Shown here piece after piece: positions 16,677 through 24,921 of a DNA stretch of 64,000 nucleotides. The position numbers and the translations under genes are program-made. The stretch is taken from assembly GCF_008064635.1 (NCBI RefSeq), contig NZ_VRYZ01000003.1, forward strand, positions 62,001 through 126,000, in the 5' to 3' direction. Every line of letters begins with the position of its first letter. The stretch's first letter is position 1. The DNA comes from Parahaliea aestuarii. GTDB lineage: Bacteria > Pseudomonadota > Gammaproteobacteria > Pseudomonadales > Halieaceae. The notes beneath the pieces are model-generated. The model did not search any database, was not told the DNA's origin, and worked only from the letters and a program-made list of their open reading frames with translations.

Positions 16677-17603
16677 TCAGGCGACCGGGCTTAGCCACTC
16701 GCGATTCTGGCTGCGATTGCCGCGCACCGAGTCGAAGTACATGGTCTGCAACTGCTCGGTGATAGGGCCGCGGGAACCGCTGCCGATGGCGCGGCCGTCC
16801 AGCATGCGGATCGGCACTACCTCGGCGGCGGTACCGGTGAAGAAGGCCTCGTCCGCCACGTAGACCTCGTCGCGGGTGATGCGCTTCTCGCGAATCTCGT
16901 AACCCAGTTCCTTCGCCAGGGCGAACACCGTGTTGCGGGTGATGCCATCCAGGCAGGAGGTGAGATCCGGGGTGTAGATCTGGTTGTCGCGGATGATGAA
17001 CACGTTCTCGCCGCTGCCCTCGGCCACGTAGCCCTCGTTGTCCAGCAACAGGGCCTCCTCGGCGCCGCTGTCCAGGGCTTCCTTCAGGGCCAGCATGGAG
17101 TTGATGTAGTTGCCGTTGGCCTTGGCCTTGCACATGGTGATGTTCACGTGGTGGCGGGTGTAGGAGGAGGTGCGCACCTTGATGCCGCGGTCGCGGGCCT
17201 CCGGGTCCATGTAGGAGGGCCACTCCCAGGCGGCCACCATGACGTGGGTCTGGAGGTTGTCGGCGCGCAGGCCCATGCCCTCGGAGCCGAAGAAGCACAT
17301 CGGGCGCAGATAGGCTTCCTCGAGGTTGTTTTCGCGCACGACCCTGCGCTGGGCCTCGTTCAGGGTATCCTTGTCGAAGGGCATGGCCATGCCCAGGATA
17401 TGGGCCGAATTGAACAGGCGGTTGGTGTGTTCATGCAGGCGGAAAATACAGGTGCCGTCGTCCGGTGTTTTGTAGGCGCGCACGCCTTCGAACACGCCGA
17501 GGCCGTAGTGCAGTGTGTGGGTGAGCACGTGCACTTTCGCCTCGCGCCAGGGGATCATTTCCCCGTCCAGCCAGATCAGTCCGTCGCGATCCGCGAATGT
17601 CAT
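16677..17603 (-). CDS. ilvE: Branched-chain amino acid aminotransferase
   Basis: PLP enzyme (fold type IV, 308 aa) for the last step of isoleucine, leucine and valine synthesis, moving the amino group from glutamate. Seen: GLIWLDGEMIPWREAKVHVLTHTLHYG at the start (typical), GVFEGVRAY, the PLP-lysine region KAKANGNYINSML and EGSGENVFII. The ATG at 17603 gives the family-typical length; the frame continues 116 codons upstream into glnE without similarity. It lies 13 bases after the glnE stop. ilvD (30045) and leuA (46526) in the same window belong to the same pathways but not the same operon. Confidence 0.95.
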   Translation of the reverse strand: MTFADRDGLIWLDGEMIPWREAKVHVLTHTLHYGLGVFEGVRAYKTPDDGTCIFRLHEHTNRLFNSAHILGMAMPFDKDTLNEAQRRVVRENNLEEAYLRPMCFFGSEGMGLRADNLQTHVMVAAWEWPSYMDPEARDRGIKVRTSSYTRHHVNITMCKAKANGNYINSMLALKEALDSGAEEALLLDNEGYVAEGSGENVFIIRDNQIYTPDLTSCLDGITRNTVFALAKELGYEIREKRITRDEVYVADEAFFTGTAAEVVPIRMLDGRAIGSGSRGPITEQLQTMYFDSVRGNRSQNREWLSPVA

Positions 17604-17616
17604 TGCCCTACTCCTG

Positions 17617-20523
17617 TCAGTTAGCCTGGTCGCCGTTGCCCGGCGCCTCATCCTCATACGATGCAAACAAATGCCGCCACTTGGCGGTGACGGCATCGCG
17701 GTGTTTGCCATAGTCCCCGGCCGGTACGACATCCGGTTGCTGTTGCAAGGCAAGTTGGTGGGCAGCGGAACGGTAGGCCAGATAAGCCAGGGTGAGTGAC
17801 TCGCACTCCTGCTGCTCGAATAAGCCTTCGCGGCCCAGGGTCTCGAGGATGCGGATATTGTCGGACCAGTGTGCCAGCGCCGGCACCCGGTGGGACCACG
17901 CCAAGACCGCATATTGCACCATAAATTCAATATCGACGATACCACCGACACCCTGTTTTAGGTGAAATTCCCCATTTGCCGCGGCGTCTGCCGGCAGCAG
18001 GTGCTCGCGCATGCGACGGCGCATTCTCACCACCTCCCGCGCCAGTTCGCCCTCCTCCCGCGACTGTCGCAGGATACCCTCGCGGACATCGTAGACGGTT
18101 CGCCCCACCCTCTCGTCACCAGCCACCAGCCGCGCCCGCACCAGGGCCTGGTGTTCCCAGGTCCAGGCGGTGTCCTGCTGGTAGCTGGCAAAACCGCGGG
18201 TGGAGGCCACCAGCATGCCGGAATCCCCCGAGGGGCGCAGGCGCATATCCACCTCGTAGAGCTGGCCCAGGGCCATGCGGGTTTCCAGAATGTGGATCAT
18301 GCGCTGGCCGAGACGGGTGTAGAACACCGTGTTGTCGATACTGCGGGGGCCGGCGGTACTCCCTTTGGCCTCGGCGTCAAAGACGAAGACCAGGTCGAGA
18401 TCGGAGGAGTAGCTGAGCTCGATGCCGCCGAGCTTGCCGTAGCCAAACACCGCAAAGCCGTAGCCCTCCGTCTCTCGCGCCGGCTCGCCGTACTTCGCCG
18501 TGAGGTCGTACCAGGCCACTGCCAACACCTGTTCGAGAATGACTTCCGCCAGCCAGGTGAGCTTGTCCGAGACCTTCATCAGGCTCAGGCGCCCGGTCAA
18601 CTCGCTGGCCGCCACGCGCAGCACATGCGCGGCCTTGAAATAGCGCAGGACGTCCATCTGCGCCTCCAGATCGTCGATCGGCAGGCGCGCCACCTGCTGG
18701 CGCAGCTCGTCCTGCAGCAGGGCCTTGTCCGGCGCCGTATAGAGGCTGGCGCGGTCCAGCAGCTCGTCCAGCAGCACCGGGTGCTCCGCCATCAGGCTGG
18801 CAATCCAGGGGCTGGCGGCGCACAACTGCACCAGTTCATCCAGCGCCGCGGGGTTTTCCAGCAACAGGGCGAGATAGGCGCTGCGGCGCAGCACCGCGGT
18901 CACCAGCGGCAAGACCCGGGACAGGGCGAGATCCGGGTCGCTGGATTCGGCACAGGCCCGCAGCAGTTGCGGCATGAAAGCCTCCAGGCGTTCACGGCCC
19001 TGGCTCTGCAGGGACAGCACGCGCTTGCTACCCTGCAGTTCCAGCAGGGGAGCGACGCTGGCCTCGGCGTCGCGGTAGCCCAGCGCTGTCAGGCTGACGG
19101 CCGACAGATCCTCGCCCCACAGGGCCAGATCATCCGCGATCTCGTCTTCTTTTTCCTCCGGCTCTGCAATCAGGTCGCGGAAGTGGGCCGCCACCCGCTG
19201 CCGGTGAGCCTGCAGGCGAGCGAGGTAGCTGTCCCAGTCACCACAGCCCAGCAAGCGTGCCGTGGCGGCCTGCTGCTCCGGTTCTGTCGGCAGGGCCTGA
19301 CTCTGCTGGTCGCGATAGCCCTGGATGGCGTGCTCGCTGTCGCGCAGGAACAGGTAGGCCTCGCGCAGTTCCGCTACCGCCGCTTCGGGCAGGCAGCCCA
19401 GCTCGGCGCACTCTGCCAGCACCGCTAACAGCTCCCGCTGCTGCAGGCCGAGATCGCGGCCACCGCGTATGAGCTGGAAGCACTGGGCGATGAACTCCAC
19501 CTCGCGAATACCGCCGTGACCGAGCTTCACATCGTTGTCCAGGCCGCGCCGGCGCACCTCGGAGGAGATCATCTGCTTCATGCTGCGCAGGCTGTCGATG
19601 ACCCCGAAATCCACATACTTGCGGTAAATGAAGGGCCGCAGCATCTGCTCCAGTTCGGCCACATCGCCGGCGCGCCCGGTGAGCGCGCGGGCCTTGATCA
19701 GTGCGTAGCGCTCCCAGTCCCGGCCCTGCTCCTGGTAGTAGTCCTCCAGGGCGTTGAAGTTGTGTACCAGGGCGCCGCTGTCGCCGTAGGGACGCAGGCG
19801 CATATCCACCCGGAACACGAAGCCGTCGGCGGTGGTGGCATCGAGAGCGTTGATCAGGGCCTGGCCCAGCTTGGTAAAGAACTGCTCGTTGCTGATGACC
19901 TTGTCGCCATCGGTTTCGCCGGCTTCGGGGAAGGCGAAAATCAGATCGATGTCCGAGGAGACATTGAGTTCCCGCGCCCCCAGCTTGCCCATCGCCAGCA
20001 CCAACAGCTCCTGGGGCTCGCCACTGTGGCGCCCCCGCGGCAGGCCAAAGCGGGCTTCCAGCCCGGCCCGGCTGTGGGCCAGCGCACAGCGAATACTGGC
20101 CTCGGCCAGCAGGGAGGTGTCCCGCGTGGTCTCCAGGGTTGGCGCCAGACGGCAGAAGTCGCGCCAGATAATGCGCAGCATGTGGCGGCTGCGGAACTGT
20201 CGCAGCACCGGCAGCAACTGCGCCTGTTCCACGGCAAGTGCGTCCTGCAACTGGCGTTCGGTCTCACCCTCGTCGAGACTGCGTAGCAGCTGGCCGGACG
20301 CCAGCAGATGCAGCATCGGCTCCGGGTCGCGCTGCAACAGGTCCGCCACGAAGGGGCTGCAGGCCAGCATGTGGTCGAGATGCCCGGGGTGGGGGTAGTC
20401 AGCCCAGGCACTGTGCCAGCGGGCGCGTTGCTCCGCGCTCCAGCGCTCGTCGATGCGACCGCGCAGTGTCGCCGCGCGCTGTGCCAGTACAGGGGGGAGG
20501 GGATCGGACAGAAATTCGCTCAC
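17617..20523 (-). CDS. glnE: Bifunctional glutamine synthetase adenylyltransferase/deadenylase
   Basis: Controls glutamine synthetase by adding or removing AMP on its tyrosine, in response to PII and glutamine (968 aa, slightly above E. coli GlnE at 946). Two nucleotidyltransferase domains are present, each with a G-x-S-D-x-D-L core: SSDIDLIFAF in the N-terminal deadenylase half and SSDLDLVFVF in the C-terminal adenylylase half, with a helical linker between. It starts with GTG at 20523, backed by GGAG about 6 bases upstream, and follows the ATPase gene by 24 bases. Confidence 0.96.
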   Translation of the reverse strand: MSEFLSDPLPPVLAQRAATLRGRIDERWSAEQRARWHSAWADYPHPGHLDHMLACSPFVADLLQRDPEPMLHLLASGQLLRSLDEGETERQLQDALAVEQAQLLPVLRQFRSRHMLRIIWRDFCRLAPTLETTRDTSLLAEASIRCALAHSRAGLEARFGLPRGRHSGEPQELLVLAMGKLGARELNVSSDIDLIFAFPEAGETDGDKVISNEQFFTKLGQALINALDATTADGFVFRVDMRLRPYGDSGALVHNFNALEDYYQEQGRDWERYALIKARALTGRAGDVAELEQMLRPFIYRKYVDFGVIDSLRSMKQMISSEVRRRGLDNDVKLGHGGIREVEFIAQCFQLIRGGRDLGLQQRELLAVLAECAELGCLPEAAVAELREAYLFLRDSEHAIQGYRDQQSQALPTEPEQQAATARLLGCGDWDSYLARLQAHRQRVAAHFRDLIAEPEEKEDEIADDLALWGEDLSAVSLTALGYRDAEASVAPLLELQGSKRVLSLQSQGRERLEAFMPQLLRACAESSDPDLALSRVLPLVTAVLRRSAYLALLLENPAALDELVQLCAASPWIASLMAEHPVLLDELLDRASLYTAPDKALLQDELRQQVARLPIDDLEAQMDVLRYFKAAHVLRVAASELTGRLSLMKVSDKLTWLAEVILEQVLAVAWYDLTAKYGEPARETEGYGFAVFGYGKLGGIELSYSSDLDLVFVFDAEAKGSTAGPRSIDNTVFYTRLGQRMIHILETRMALGQLYEVDMRLRPSGDSGMLVASTRGFASYQQDTAWTWEHQALVRARLVAGDERVGRTVYDVREGILRQSREEGELAREVVRMRRRMREHLLPADAAANGEFHLKQGVGGIVDIEFMVQYAVLAWSHRVPALAHWSDNIRILETLGREGLFEQQECESLTLAYLAYRSAAHQLALQQQPDVVPAGDYGKHRDAVTAKWRHLFASYEDEAPGNGDQAN

Positions 20524-20547
20524 AACAACTCCAACACTGGAAACCCG

Positions 20548-22323
20548 TCAGGCGTCGAGAACCGGCGCCACGCGCATCACTTCCTCGATGGTGGTCTCGC
20601 CGCGGGCCACCCGGGCGGCGCCGCTCAAGCGCAGGGTCTGCATGCCCTCGCCCATGGCGGTGCGCCGCACCTCGGCCGCCTCCATGTGCGGGTTGATCAG
20701 TGCCTGTACCGCGGGACTGTTCACCAGCACCTCGTAAATGCCCTGGCGGCCCACGTAGCCGGTATCGCGGCAGGCCGGGCAGCCCACCGGCCGCGCCACC
20801 TGCTCGGGCATGGCCAGATCGTAGGGCTCCACCAGCTGCTGCCAGGCATCGGGGTCGGTGGGCGCCAGCTGTTTGCAGTCCGGGCACAGGATGCGCACCA
20901 GGCGCTGGGACATAATGCCGCGCACCGTGGCCTTGATCAGGTAGGCCGGCACTCCCAGCTCCAGCAGGCGCGAGATGGAGTTGGGCGAGTCGTTGGTGTG
21001 CAGGGTGGACAACACCAGGTGGCCGGTCAGCGCCGCCTGCACTGCCATGCTGGCGGTTTCCAGGTCGCGGATCTCCCCCACCATGATGATGTCCGGGTCC
21101 TGTCGCATCAGGGCCCGCACGCCGGAGGAAAAGTTCAGGCCAATGCCGTGGTTGACCTGCATCTGGTTGAAGGCGCCTTCGACCATCTCGATGGGATCTT
21201 CAATGGTGCAGACATTGACCTCGGAAGTGGCCAGCTGGCGCAGGGTGGAATAGAGGGTGGTGGTCTTGCCCGAGCCGGTGGGGCCGGTGACCAGCACAAT
21301 GCCGTTGCCGTAGCTGGTCATATCCTTCCAGTGTTGCAGGTCCTGGTCGGCGAGACCCAGTTGCTCGAAGGATTTCTGCAGTACATCGGGGTCGAAAATC
21401 CGCATCACCAGCTTTTCGCCGAAGGCGGTGGGCAGGGTGGCCAGGCGCAGCTCCACCTCGTTGCCCTCCGGGGTGCGGGTCTTCAGGCGGCCGTCCTGGG
21501 GGCGGCGCTTCTCTGCCACGTCCATGCGCCCGAGAATCTTGATACGGCTGGTGACCGCCGCCGACACCTGCTGCGGCAGTTCGTATACGCTGTACAGCAC
21601 GCCGTCGATGCGAAAGCGCACATTGCCCACCTTGCGCCGGGGCTCGATATGGATATCCGAGGCGCGCTGCTCGAAGGCGTACTGCAGCAGCCAGTCGACG
21701 ATGCTCACCACATGCTGGTCGTTGGCATCCACTTCCTTCATGGAGCCGAGATCGAGCATCTGCTCCAGGTTGGTGATGCCGGCCGCGCTCTCCGGCGCAC
21801 TGCGGCCGTGGGCGCCGCGCACCGAGCCGGCCATGGTGTAAAACTCGGCGGTGTGGCGGGCGATGTCGCGCGGATCGGCCAGCACCCGACGAATCGGTTT
21901 GCGCAGTACGTGTTCGAGGTTTTTTTCCCAGCCGCGGATATAGGGCTCGGCGCTGGCGATCAGCACCTCCTCCGGATTGACCTCTACCGCCAGGATGCGG
22001 TGGCGCTGGGCGAAAGCCCTGGACATCACCTCCGCCACCGCGCTTACGTTGATTTTCAGGGGATCGATGCGGTACACACTTTGGTCGGTGCGCGCTGCCA
22101 GCCAGTGCAGCAGGTTGTCCATCTCCAGCTGGCGGCCCGGACGGGCCATATCATCCAGCTTCTGTTCGGCGATAAACACCAGCGGGTGAACCCCGCGCAC
22201 GCTGGCCGTACCCAGGCGCGCCAGCTCGGCGCTGCTGAGGCGGCCATCGCGGTGCAATTCCTTTATTACCCAGGGCAGGGAGAGGGGCGCTTCGTTCAAT
22301 TGCTCGCTCATCGGGGCTGACAT
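20548..22323 (-). CDS. GspE/PilB-family secretion-type ATPase (orphan)
   Basis: Hexameric assembly ATPase of the GspE/PilB/MshE type (591 aa). Domains: N-terminal GspE/MshEN-like region (about 1-200), Asp box ASDIHIEP at 221-228, Walker A GPTGSGKTT at 347-355, His-box region GVRALMRQDP, Walker B IIMVGEIRD at 412-420, and a zinc-binding C-x2-C pair set at C480, C483, C515 and C518. All catalytic motifs look intact. No other type II secretion or pilus gene is in the window, so the system it powers is unknown. It heads the minus-strand run into glnE, ilvE and the waa genes. An alternative ATG lies four codons in (22311). Confidence 0.88.
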   Translation of the reverse strand: MSAPMSEQLNEAPLSLPWVIKELHRDGRLSSAELARLGTASVRGVHPLVFIAEQKLDDMARPGRQLEMDNLLHWLAARTDQSVYRIDPLKINVSAVAEVMSRAFAQRHRILAVEVNPEEVLIASAEPYIRGWEKNLEHVLRKPIRRVLADPRDIARHTAEFYTMAGSVRGAHGRSAPESAAGITNLEQMLDLGSMKEVDANDQHVVSIVDWLLQYAFEQRASDIHIEPRRKVGNVRFRIDGVLYSVYELPQQVSAAVTSRIKILGRMDVAEKRRPQDGRLKTRTPEGNEVELRLATLPTAFGEKLVMRIFDPDVLQKSFEQLGLADQDLQHWKDMTSYGNGIVLVTGPTGSGKTTTLYSTLRQLATSEVNVCTIEDPIEMVEGAFNQMQVNHGIGLNFSSGVRALMRQDPDIIMVGEIRDLETASMAVQAALTGHLVLSTLHTNDSPNSISRLLELGVPAYLIKATVRGIMSQRLVRILCPDCKQLAPTDPDAWQQLVEPYDLAMPEQVARPVGCPACRDTGYVGRQGIYEVLVNSPAVQALINPHMEAAEVRRTAMGEGMQTLRLSGAARVARGETTIEEVMRVAPVLDA

Positions 22324-22456
22324 GGATCACCGTTGACTGGCTGCGGTCGCTGGCCAGCATGCTACCACAGCGACGGCCCGCCACAGGGGCACCGGGGCCT
22401 GTGACATCGGTGGCATGAGGCCCTATACTGCGCGCGAATCTCCAGGGAGCAAAACC

Positions 22457-23137
22457 ATGCCGGGATCCAACCCCATCGGCAGCCTGTTCGGCAGGTCGCC
22501 CATTGGCCCCATCCAGGAGCACATGCAGGCCGCCAACGAGGCCGCACAGCTCCTGCCGCTGTTCTTTGAAGCCAGCGCCCAGGGCAACTGGCCCACCGCG
22601 GAGGCCACGTTCAAGGAAATCTCCGACGCCGAGCGCGCCGCCGACAAGCTCAAGCGCTCGGTGCGCCGCCACCTGCCCAAGAGCCTGTTCCTCCCGGTAC
22701 CGCGCACCGACCTGCTGGAACTGGTGACCATCCAGGACCATGTCGCCAATATCGCCAAGGACACCGCCGGCCTGATGCTGGGCCGCCAGATGCAGTTCCC
22801 GGAGAGCCTGCAACTGCCCCTGGCCGAGCTGGTCGCCACCTGCGGCGACACCGTCAGCCAGGCTCTGGTGGCAATTCGCGAGCTGGACCAGCTGCTGGAA
22901 GTGGGCTTCAGTGGCCGCGAAGTCAAGCGCGTGGAGGGCCTGATCAAGGAACTCGACAAGCTGGAAGGCCGCACCGACAAACAGTCCGAAGTCCTGCGCG
23001 GCAAGCTGTTCAAGATGGAGGCAGAACTGCCGCCGGTCGATGTAATGTTCTATTACAAAATCATTGAGCTGCTGGCAGCCATGGCCGACGCCGCAGAACG
23101 CGTCGGCCACCGCCTGCAGATCCTGATGGCAAAATAA
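22457..23137 (+). CDS. DUF47/TIGR00153 PhoU-like protein
   Basis: Alpha-helical PhoU-like protein (226 aa) of the UPF0111/DUF47 group, which are usually encoded next to Pit phosphate carriers and thought to regulate them. Seen: N-terminal MPGSNPIGSLFGRSPIGPIQEHM, the KEISDAERAADKLKRSVRRHLPKSLFLPVPRTDLL region with metal-binding acids, and a long helical C-terminus. The ATG at 22457 has CAGGGAG about 6 bases upstream; an in-frame ATG at 22415 lacks this and adds non-conserved residues. It is followed 12 bases later by pit, so the two form an operon, and is divergent from the ATPase gene across a 133-base region. Confidence 0.88.
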   Translation: MPGSNPIGSLFGRSPIGPIQEHMQAANEAAQLLPLFFEASAQGNWPTAEATFKEISDAERAADKLKRSVRRHLPKSLFLPVPRTDLLELVTIQDHVANIAKDTAGLMLGRQMQFPESLQLPLAELVATCGDTVSQALVAIRELDQLLEVGFSGREVKRVEGLIKELDKLEGRTDKQSEVLRGKLFKMEAELPPVDVMFYYKIIELLAAMADAAERVGHRLQILMAK

Positions 23138-23149
23138 CAGAGCAAGTCC

Positions 23150-24427
23150 ATGGAAATCATTGCGAACTACGGCAGTACGCTGCTGATCATTGCCTGCTGT
23201 GTCGGCTTCTTCATGGCCTGGGGTATTGGCGCCAACGACGTCGCCAATGCCATGGGCACGTCGGTCGGCTCCCGCGCCCTGACCATCACCCAGGCCATTT
23301 TCGTGGCCATGATCTTCGAATTCCTCGGCGCCTACCTGGCCGGTGGCGAGGTCACCGCCACCATCCGCAAGGGCATCATCGACCCGGAGTCGATGGCAGA
23401 CCAGCCGGAGTTAATGGTGTTCGGCATGCTCTCGTCCCTGCTGGCGGCCGGCACCTGGCTGCTGATTGCCAGTATCAAGGGCTGGCCGGTATCCACCACC
23501 CACTCCATCGTGGGCGCCATCGTCGGCTTTGCCGCGGTGGGTATCTCGGTAGATGCCATCCACTGGGATAAAGTCGGCACCATCGCCGCCAGCTGGGTGA
23601 TATCTCCGCTGGTGGCCGGCACCATTTCCTTCGGCCTGTTCATGAGCGTGAAAGCCCTCATCCTGGACACCGACGACCCCTTCCACCGCGCCAAACGCTA
23701 CATCCCGGTTTATATGTGGATGGTGGGCTTCATGATCTCCATGGTCACGCTGCTCAAGGGCCTCAAGCACATCGGCGTCGAGGTCGACCTCGGCCTGGGC
23801 AGTAAATTCGCCAATGCCGTGCCGGTGTCCGCCGCTATCGGCCTGGTGGTTGCCGGCATCGGCGCCCTGCTGCTGCGGCGGGTCAAGGAGTTGCCAAATC
23901 AGCAAAACCGCTTCGCCAATGTGGAGCGGGTCTTCGCCATCCTGATGGTGTTCACGGCCTGCTCCATGGCCTTCGCCCACGGCTCCAACGATGTCGCCAA
24001 CGCGGTAGGCCCGCTGGCGGCCATTGCCGCCACTATCGAGTCCGGCGGCCAGGTCGCGGCCAAGGCCGCCCTGCCCTGGTGGATTCTGCTGGTAGGCGCT
24101 TTCGGCATTGTGGTGGGCCTGGCGACCTACGGCTGGAAGGTGATCGCCACGATCGGCCGCAAGATTACCGAGCTGACCCCCAGCCGCGGTTTTGCGGCGG
24201 AGCTGGGCGCGGCCTCGACGGTGGTGGTGGCTTCGGCCACGGGCCTGCCGATTTCCACCACTCACACGCTGGTGGGGGCTGTGCTCGGTGTGGGCTTTGC
24301 GCGCGGTATTGCGGCGCTGAATCTGCGTACCATCGGGCAGATTTTCATGTCATGGATCATCACGCTGCCGGCCGGTGCGGGCCTGTCGATCATGTTCTTC
24401 TTTATGTTCCGCGGGATGTTTGTCTAG
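23150..24427 (+). CDS. pit: Low-affinity inorganic phosphate transporter, PiT family
   Basis: Inner-membrane phosphate carrier of the PiT family (425 aa). The two inverted family signatures are clear: GANDVANAMGTSVGSRALT near residues 26-44 and GSNDVANAVGPLAAIA near 280-295. About ten to eleven hydrophobic segments are seen, with a cytoplasmic loop around 225-265. PiT carriers move metal-phosphate with protons or sodium. It pairs with the upstream PhoU-like gene, and in Pseudomonas the same pair precedes argE and argA. Confidence 0.93.
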   Translation: MEIIANYGSTLLIIACCVGFFMAWGIGANDVANAMGTSVGSRALTITQAIFVAMIFEFLGAYLAGGEVTATIRKGIIDPESMADQPELMVFGMLSSLLAAGTWLLIASIKGWPVSTTHSIVGAIVGFAAVGISVDAIHWDKVGTIAASWVISPLVAGTISFGLFMSVKALILDTDDPFHRAKRYIPVYMWMVGFMISMVTLLKGLKHIGVEVDLGLGSKFANAVPVSAAIGLVVAGIGALLLRRVKELPNQQNRFANVERVFAILMVFTACSMAFAHGSNDVANAVGPLAAIAATIESGGQVAAKAALPWWILLVGAFGIVVGLATYGWKVIATIGRKITELTPSRGFAAELGAASTVVVASATGLPISTTHTLVGAVLGVGFARGIAALNLRTIGQIFMSWIITLPAGAGLSIMFFFMFRGMFV

Positions 24428-24510
24428 TCCCTGAGGTTCGCTCTGTTGCTGGCGGGTTTGGCGGGTCCAGCATTCTTTCGCAACAAAGCACCCATGGTGC
24501 GGTTTCCCCG

Positions 24511-24543
24511 CCGCGTTGACGGCGAGTAGGGGAGTTCTTTTAC
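24511..24543 (+). repeat. Repeat copy A (plus orientation)
   Basis: The core reads GACGGCGAGTAGGGGAG then TTCTTTTAC (24518-24543). The complement of 24737-24773 reads the same with few changes (GCCGGCGATCAGGGGAGC then TTCTTTTAC). The copy is therefore inverted relative to the two tandem copies about 200 bases to the right. Confidence 0.55.
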
Positions 24544-24726
24544 GGACTTGGAGGGCGGCGGCTGTGAGCGCGGTCTGCCCTTACAGCGTCACCAGCCCCC
24601 GCGAAGGGCACTACCGAACTTCAGAAGTATCAACGTGCCCAAAATTCTGTACACACAGAGGTCACAACGAAGCCGGCTGCAACTAGCGAGGAAAAAATCG
24701 CCCAAAGGAAGGCACAGCCGATCGTC

Positions 24727-24786
24727 CCGGAATGGAGTAAAAGAAGCTCCCCTGATCGCCGGCGACGCAGCGGCCCAAAGGGCCGC
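24727..24786 (-). repeat. Tandem repeat copy B, 60 bases
   Basis: This starts with CCGGAATGGAGTAAAAGAAG, continues through GATCGCCGGCGACGCAGC and ends in GGCCCAAAGGGCCGC, which contains a GCGGCCC/GGGCCGC palindrome. It is followed head-to-tail by copy C with the same 60-base period. Confidence 0.7.
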
Positions 24787-24846
24787 CCGGAATGGAGCAA
24801 AAGAACTCCGATGATCGCCGACGACACAGCAGACCCAAGGGCGCCC
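24787..24846 (-). repeat. Tandem repeat copy C, 60 bases
   Basis: Starts CCGGAATGGAGCAAAAGAAC, then GATCGCCGACGACACAGC and GACCCAAGGGCGCC. It matches copy B over most of its length with scattered substitutions and one single-base length difference that is compensated later. Confidence 0.7.
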
Positions 24847-24921
24847 CCAACAGAGCCACCTTGACGCCAACCACACCCTCCCGCTACCGTGCCCAGACCC
24901 CACCTCGCGGCACCTTCCACC

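Larger units (their letters stand above)
24428..24921. other. 494-base intergenic region with repeats between pit and argE
   Basis: No convincing gene is seen here. The region holds one plus-orientation and two minus-orientation copies of a related sequence built around a GGGGAG-TTCTTTTAC core (listed separately). Short open frames on both strands give arginine- or leucine-rich proteins that look like translated repeats. No strong promoter or terminator for pit is obvious. The argE start lies at its right edge. Confidence 0.6.

Noticed and set aside
17962-19428. 488-codon plus-strand frame inside glnE
   Set aside because: Antisense to an intact glnE; the composition (Gln, His, Arg-rich) is what the complement of high-GC coding sequence gives.
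20308-22320. 670-codon plus-strand frame over the GspE-type ATPase
   Set aside because: Antisense shadow. The ATPase on the minus strand has all family motifs; the plus frame has none.
24548-24814. 88-codon plus-strand frame in the pit-argE gap
   Set aside because: Basic, low-complexity product made of translated repeat units; no ribosome-binding site and no similarity that I recognise.
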